Positions 57,750-64,000 of a stretch of DNA of 64,000 nucleotides are shown here, piece by piece. The DNA is from Viscum album (Eukaryota; Streptophyta; Magnoliopsida; Santalales; Viscaceae). Both the position numbers and the translations under genes were made by a program. Where the stretch lies: assembly GCA_963277665.1 (NCBI GenBank), contig OY728130.1:428655101-428719100 (forward strand), read 5' to 3'. The notes beneath the pieces were generated by a model. It saw only the letters and a list, made by a program, of their open reading frames with translations. It had not been told where the DNA came from and did not search any database. Every line of letters starts with the position of its first letter. Position 1 is the first letter of the stretch.

Positions 57750-59916
57750 TGTAACATCCCAGGTAAATGAAGAATAAGACATATTTCATATTTATTAATA
57801 TTTGTGAATTAAATATTAATTTTACTTTAAAGGGGTTTCTATGTTCGATAGCGTACCCGATACGCAATAGTGAGTTTCTTTGGAATCTTATGTTGCACAC
57901 TAATAATATAATATTATTATTTTAAATAATAGTTAACTCCTAGTCGTTGTATTGGCGACAATGAACAAAACTAACTAAAATATGATTATACATTATTGTT
58001 AAATGTATTTACATTACCCAATAAAAATTTAGAGGCTTAAAATGTGAATGAATCAAATTTTAAGCATAATTTACATTAGAAGGCCGATTTATCGCCTTTT
58101 AATGGAGAACCCTCTTTAAATATAGTTTTGGTCACTTTAATACATTATAATTGACCAAATAAAATATTTCTTTATACTGGGGACATCAAATTTTACTTTG
58201 GATAATTTTTTGGTATTTTTCTGATAAAGTTCATTTTTTAATGAATAGTGAAAAATATTGTATTTTAATTCAAAAGTGCCTTTTAATATAATATATTTAT
58301 ATGGTTAGATTATCTTTTTAGTTGGTTTTAAAGTGTAATTGTAATATATTTTTACCATTTAATCCAATGTTGGTCATTTGAATTAATTTCACTTTGAAAT
58401 TGGACATAAACGAGTATCAATCTTTTGATAGTTATTGTTTCTTAAAAACACGCTATTTGTTTTGATAACGAGAATTAATTTTAAAATTAATTAATTCCAC
58501 TTCTATGTTTTTAATTTTTCAAAATATACATAATTTTTGAATTTGGAATATCAAATATATCTTAGGATGAATTTTTGGTATTTTTCTGAAAAACTTCAAT
58601 TTTTAATGAAAAGTGAAACCACTTACTGGTAGTTAAAAAAACTGACTTTTTAATTTAAATGAAATTTTACCACTACTGTGAATTGAATTTCAAAAATATG
58701 GCATACATGGTTGTTATCAAGAAGTAAAATGTGGTTCATTAAAATGAAAATAATTTTTCATAAATAGTAACTTTTGACTTTTATTTACCGCAGTTAAATG
58801 TAAATAGGGTAATTCAAGGTTAAAAGAATACTATAATAATTCCAAATTACCTTAACACTTGTACAAAACTTATTGGATGAGTCATGGCCGACCATGGACA
58901 TATTTGGGTCTATTTTGGGACCCCATTGAGCCACTTGGGTGTGTTAATGACAATTTAGATTAATTAATTTAATGTAAAGACAAAATTGACATTAACAAAA
59001 CTCTTTTAGTAATTAATTTTTATATGGTGTTATATAAGTCCTATTTTCGACTATAAATATTAATTGGAAAGATAAAATGATTTCCTACATCATTTTATTT
59101 TTTTTAATAATTTTTAGACAACATATAAATTAAATTATTTATGACATAATAATGATGCAGTATTTACCTCATTAATAAATCATTTAAATAAATAAGATTA
59201 TAATGATTAAAATAATATCCAAAACATGTCAAATTATGATTGGATGATTTTATTTCCACCAGGAGTCATCTTATATTCATCTTTAATGATTTGTGGACCA
59301 TTATAAACCGAATACAATTATATAATAAAATAATAGTTCCACACTTTCCTAAAGAGCCCCTACTCCCCCTTATAAAAGGAGACCAGTTCTAACCAATTCC
59401 TCACACCTCTCAAGCCATTTGGATCATCCAAACTCTGCCCAATTAAGCTCACTACATCCCTATACTCCTCCTAGAATCCTTACCTTAGGTACAAGGCACT
59501 TTAATAAGTCCTTTGTTTCAAACCAAAGGGAGTTACCCAAATTAAAGGTAACAATTTCTCTTAAATTGTTTTCTTTTATTTTACTTCTCCAACCCCTAAA
59601 ATCTTTTTATTCCATTCTTTTTTAACAACACCAGTATCCTAAATATACTAGTATGTTTTTATTGGAAGTATTATAACTACACTTACACACACCTCTATCT
59701 AATGGATAAAGAACATAATGTTTCTCTGGGTGAAAAACTAAGGCCTCACGAAATGATGATTGTTCAATTACATATTACCACCTATAATGGTGTCCATTAT
59801 GATGGAACTATATTTATATTTTATGTATATTATGTGTATTATTTCTTTATGCTTCCATACTTCCCATTTATAGCATGACTTTATGGTTTTCATAGTGGGT
59901 AAATACGATAATCTCA

Positions 59917-59948
59917 TTTGAGGAAGTGCGGACTACCGCCCCCTCAAA
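59917..59948 (+). other. LTR hairpin A-h2 (A2 3' LTR)
   Basis: TTTGAGG/CCTCAAA stem and inner GCGG/CCGC stem identical to 36173. Confidence 0.72.
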
Positions 59949-60078
59949 GTGATTTGATTCGTTAATGCCTTATGTAGGATGTATAAAGGATGGAGTTAAC
60001 TATATTATATATGATTTTATATTGGAATTATAATATACCTATGTATCATTATTTTTTATTTCCATTAAAATATGAAAT

Positions 60079-60145
60079 ATAAATGGAAGTAGCGTTCATG
60101 CGTACGTACGGCTTACCGTCTCCATGAACGGTGCATTTCATTTCT
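60079..60145 (+). other. LTR hairpin A-h3 (A2 3' LTR)
   Basis: Apical stem CGTTCATG (60093-60100) with CATGAACG (60123-60130) around exactly 22 nt; basal stem partly eroded. Confidence 0.76.
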
Positions 60146-62388
60146 TACCTCTAAATGTTATGTACTATTATAAATACATTTATATTATGGATATATATGA
60201 TATATAAATCATGAATATAATTATGGATATAATGAACCTTTGACCACATGGACAACTTATGAATATAAGGCGTTCATTTTTGACTCAAGTACCAAATATC
60301 GACAAAATGGACGTTATTTACTTAAATGATTGCATAATGTTTATACCATGATAATAAGTGATATAAAAGGAATAATAAACTTGAAAAAGTTTCTTAAGAA
60401 AGTATAAATTAACTTTAGTTTATTATTCAGGAGATTAAAGAACGATCAAGTCAAGTCGGACACGAGGTAAGGGATTTCATCTCAATCTCCTTTCATTGAG
60501 GCATATTGTATTTTAATAAACGATTTTCTTTTATACGCTTTATAAACACCTTTGAATTTTCGCTTCAATCAAATGAAATATTTTTAGACAAATAGTTTTA
60601 CTAAAATACAGAAAGGAATATTTTTTTACGTAAGCAGTGACAATGACTATTCCGCTGCTGCGAGTATTATTTGATCTTTGGCTTCTTTAACAAGCCGAAA
60701 TGTTTTTTTAAAAGGAAAAATAAATACCATATACCATTTTTACGTATTTTGGAATTGAAAATGATTTTGAGAATGGATTTATTATTTCAATATCTTGAAA
60801 TGATATTTTATTATTGCAATGTTGAAATGTTATCTTTCTTTTATTCTTATGTTATGTGTTATGATCATGTTATGGTTCTTGGGCATTATTTGTGTATACA
60901 GGTGGTTCCGTGATAAACCTAGGGCAGGTGAGCCCGAGATAGCTCTCCAATGCATTGGGTAACATGAAGGAGGTAAATGTGAATGTTTATCCTAAGATAT
61001 TTAGGGAATATACTGTGATGGGTATTCCCAAGTAACTCCCTATGTAGCTGTGATAGATACAATGTAAGTTTGATATGGATGCCACAAGTTACCCTTTTGA
61101 TTAATTATTTCTATGTGTCTTTCATAAATCTTATGATTTCATGAGGTAAGTAAATGATTTCATGTTTTTTATGTATTTATGAACAAATGTTTTCATTTGT
61201 TGTTTTATAACCCTTACTGAGCTTTTTATTCTCGTCCCATGTTTTGAAATGTTTTCACAGGACTTAAAGATGAATATGGTCAAGGATGGAATCAAGGAAA
61301 AGTCATGTTGTCTTAAACATGGAAATAGACATGAATCTTTTTTTCAAGAGTTCATGTTTTGTAAAAAAATGGAAACTGTGTAGAAGTTTCTACTTTGTAA
61401 TCTTTTGAGATGTAATAGTTATGCCCTAATTCTCTAAAACTCTAAACCTGAAAAGATCCTTAATGTGAATTATTCATTTAATTCAATATTATGTAATGTT
61501 TAAGGCCGGGTCCTTAGACTTATGATGAATTATACAAATTTTCTAGGTTAATATGACACGTTAGGGTTGATTAGATAAAATTTTTTTCGAAGTGATAAGG
61601 TTGTTATGACTTTCACAAAAACAAAATACCAAATAGTGTCAAAATTGACATAAATTAATTTTTTAAAAAATACTATATTATTGGTTAATATAATATTCCT
61701 AAAAATCTAAGGTTCATCCAAAGGGAATATATAATATTATATATGCCATTAATGAACCACTTGAGGTTCTCTTGGAATTTTAGAGTAATTTTATTAACCA
61801 TATAGTGTAAGAATACAAGAAGACATGATAAAAGTTAAACTATTTAAGTAAGAGTTAAATCTAAAAGATAAGTTTAAAATGGTAACCTAAACTTGTATAA
61901 AACCTATTTGTTGAGAGGTTTTTGACCTATAACCACCTTATCCTAGACATAAATCATTTTGGAGCCATTTTAAACCGAAAATTATTTTATTATAAAATAA
62001 TATTTTGATATTTTTCTAAAGTGACCCTCACCTCTCTTATAAAAGGGTACTTCCCCTTCTCTTAAAATAACACCTCCAAAGCCATTTTTATTGGCCAAAA
62101 CCTACCCAAATATCCTCCCAACGTTACTCCGATATATTTAGAGGCCTTACTTTTATCAGAAAACCAACCTAAGGAGCCCTTTTGATCAACTCAAAAGGAA
62201 ACACCCAAATAAGAGGTAATAATTTCACCACCCTCTTTCAAGTTCTTTTCTTCTTACACTTCTTATTTCTTTGTTGTTTCCATACCAAAATAATAACTCC
62301 AGTACCTTATATGTTCTGTGATGTCATTATAAATATGGTACAACCGTATTATTTATTCTATCCATCCTATAAATGACAAAGTCACCAA

Positions 62389-62420
62389 ACGTGCGTGCGT
62401 ACGACTTACCGTCTCCACGT
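62389..62420 (+). other. LTR hairpin C3-h1
   Basis: ACGTG/CACGT stem, fully paired, around a 22-nt loop (62394-62415) with CGTGCGTACGAC and TTACCGTCTC. Confidence 0.65.
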
Positions 62421-62578
62421 CGTATTGTAGTTTGTTATTAAAACACTTCATTATTTGGATGGGTATAATAATGATTATAACTGATTTAAATAAATAATAT
62501 AACATATTAATGATTATGTATATATGATACACCATCCAATTACATATGATTTCATCATCAATATAATGATATTGTCGT

Positions 62579-62610
62579 TCGTGCGTACGTACGGATTACC
62601 GTCTCCACGA
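62579..62610 (+). other. LTR hairpin C3-h2
   Basis: TCGTG/CACGA stem, fully paired, 22-nt loop (62584-62605) with CGTACGTACGG and ATTACCGTCTC. Compare C1-h2, where two of these pairs are G-U wobbles. Confidence 0.7.
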
Positions 62611-62768
62611 TGTGATGAGATTCATTTTCAGGTTCACCATTCAATGATGATTATAAAAATATATATTATTAATAAGTATGTAATATATGAAATAATAATG
62701 TTACTATATATATATATATGTATTTATGTACTTACATATATCTTATTCACTTACTTCCGTTCAATACG

Positions 62769-62842
62769 ATATGAAAATAGAAACAACGTTTATGCATACG
62801 TACGGCCTACCATCTCCATAAACAGTGTTTTCCATTTCATAT
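62769..62842 (+). other. LTR hairpin C3-h3, long stem
   Basis: Same 26+22+26 architecture as 16638-16711. Apical stem CGTTTATG/CATAAACA pairs at 7 of 8 positions; basal ATATGAAA/TTTCATAT intact. Confidence 0.75.
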
Positions 62843-64000
62843 ATCTCTCTATTATACATATTTATATTCCAAATATAAATGATATATAAATCATGTGTTA
62901 TATTATGGAAGTATTTAAATCATTATCTAAATGATACGATCAAGAATAACAAGTTAAAACACGTATGATAAAGAAAGCGATTATTACTCAAAATGTTAAT
63001 TTAACATGAAAATAATTATTAAATGTGTATTATAAAGTAATAAATGAATCATGTATGATATAATAAATATGAATATGGTTTTTTAATAATTTAATAACAT
63101 ACTATGGTCATTATACAATAGGTTAAACGTACCCTCGACCAAAGGAAAGTGCAAGGTAAGGGTTAATTTCACAATCTAATTATTATTTGAGGTTATTTTT
63201 ATGAAAGTATCTACTGGGAAATATTTATTAATCATGTCCATGTTTCATAAAATAGTTTTCAAAGGGATTATTTTTAAGGTACATTTTTACTAAAACATCA
63301 TTTTAAATGTCTTAATGATTTATTCTTCTAAACCTTTCTCATCAATGTCCATGTTTTCAAAATGGTTTTAAGAATTTATTTATATAGAAATGAATGATTT
63401 AAAATGTTATTTCCCTTAAAAAGTTTCAAATTGTTATGTGACAATTTGAAACAAAACTATATTTTTAATGAATTACTATATAAATTATGTGACTTTTAAA
63501 TGATTTCATGAAAAATGGATATTTCTCTCAAATATTTTTACTGATCATTTTCAACTATGTCAACATCCTTTACAAGATATTATTCTTGATCGAGGTTGAT
63601 TTATTATGATAAAAATCTTGAATATTGTATTGAAGGTTTTGTGATATGTTTGACTATGTATGTGTTATATTTATAACATTAATGGTTTATGGATAAAGTA
63701 TTGACATTTTGTATGCTAGTTTTAATACGAATGTTTATGTTATCTTTAAAACTTTTCATATGAGTAATGCATTGGACTTAGTAAGTGATGGGTGGAGCCT
63801 ACTATAGCTCTTAGATGCATCAGTAGGTCTCCTAAGACAAACTAGTGTCTTGGAATAAGGCCTTGAAAAAATCTTATTTGTAGTCTTAGCACAAGGCCTT
63901 TACTATGCGATTATGAAGTCTGGCATTATGCATTCCATCATTATGAAATTGGCTATTGATATTACATGTGATTATTCTACTAGTAGAATAACCATGTGAA

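Larger units (their letters stand above)
49300..61518 (+). mobile_element. Element A2: duplicate copy of the Tekay/Del-like chromovirus
   Basis: 12.2 kb, same structure as A1. Flanks are CTTCT (49295-49299) and CTTAT (61519-61523), at the same place of the same C sequence as A1. It has its own private stops and indels in addition to those shared with A1, so both copies have decayed independently since duplication. Confidence 0.92.
57750..61518 (+). repeat. 3' LTR of A2
   Basis: 3769 bp. TATA box TATAAAAGG at 59371; hairpins at 59917 and 60079; 80-codon frame at 60671; acceptor TTTTCACAG|GACTTAAAG near 61252-61270. It groups with the A1 3' LTR at diagnostic bases. Confidence 0.9.
47061..62351 (+). 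repeat. Tandem segmental duplication, copy 2
   Basis: Same content and junctions as 31776-47060. To the right C sequence continues past the copy-1 end point without a break, so this copy keeps the original right flank, while copy 1 keeps the original left flank (rest of element B). Confidence 0.85.
61519..64000 (+). repeat. C-type LTR (C3), right of A2, running off the window
   Basis: Collinear with C1 from about 15,384 to 17,755, without the LINE insertion. It has the TATA box (62038-62046), the donor-proximal hairpin (CCTTTTGA/TCAAAAGG near 62178-62200), hairpins h1-h3, and the mini-exon segment near 63120-63158. The last 110 bp have no counterpart in C1. The LTR end and any internal region lie outside the window. 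Confidence 0.8.

Noticed and set aside
34009..61518. A1 and A2 as two independent insertions of one family
   Set aside because: Both have the same insertion site in the same C sequence, the same flanking B truncation, and 5' LTRs more alike than LTRs within one element.
1..64000. tRNA, rRNA or CRISPR-like arrays
   Set aside because: None seen; the only tRNA-related sequences are primer-binding sites next to LTR ends.

Overview
The window is a block of nested and rearranged transposable elements from a flowering-plant nuclear genome (long-LTR Ty3/gypsy chromoviruses, an Athila-type element, a CACTA transposase and a LINE RNase H fragment). No intact host gene, rRNA or tRNA was recognised. The species cannot be named from what is visible. 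The sequence is strongly AT-rich and every element is decayed by stops, frameshifts and deletions.

Layout. 1-2706: AT-rich DNA and the 5' half of a CACTA (En/Spm) transposase. 2707-13166: an Athila-type element on the minus strand, inserted in that transposase. 13167-13820: the transposase continues. 13821-20077: element 'C', a Ty3/gypsy copy with a 4.8-kb LTR (itself holding a LINE fragment) and only a remnant of its internal region. 20281-33660: element 'B', a non-autonomous element with 3.3-kb LTRs arranged LTR-internal-LTR-internal-truncated LTR. 33661-64000: pieces of further C LTR sequence interrupted by two copies (A1 34009-46225, A2 49300-61518) of a 12.2-kb Tekay/Del-like chromovirus 'A' with 3.8-kb LTRs.

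A1 and A2 are not independent insertions. They sit at the same site of the same C sequence, and a unit of about 15.3 kb (truncated B LTR + C + A + C) is tandemly duplicated, with its junction near 47,060. The 5' LTRs of A1 and A2 resemble each other more than either resembles its own 3' LTR.

Most interesting observation: the transcribed part of the LTRs in the related families A and C carries a family of hairpins. Six of the C hairpins and one per A LTR have a loop of exactly 22 nt with a nearly constant sequence, while the stems differ in sequence but keep pairing, including compensatory changes (CGTTTATG/CATAAACG in C against CGTTCATG/CATGAACG in A). A second hairpin type in A, and a separate hairpin just upstream of a putative splice donor in both families, are also structurally conserved. 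Together with a TATA box, candidate splice sites and a 36-37-nt candidate mini-exon, this suggests a long, structured, possibly spliced retrotransposon leader RNA. The structure is read directly from the sequence; its function is inference.
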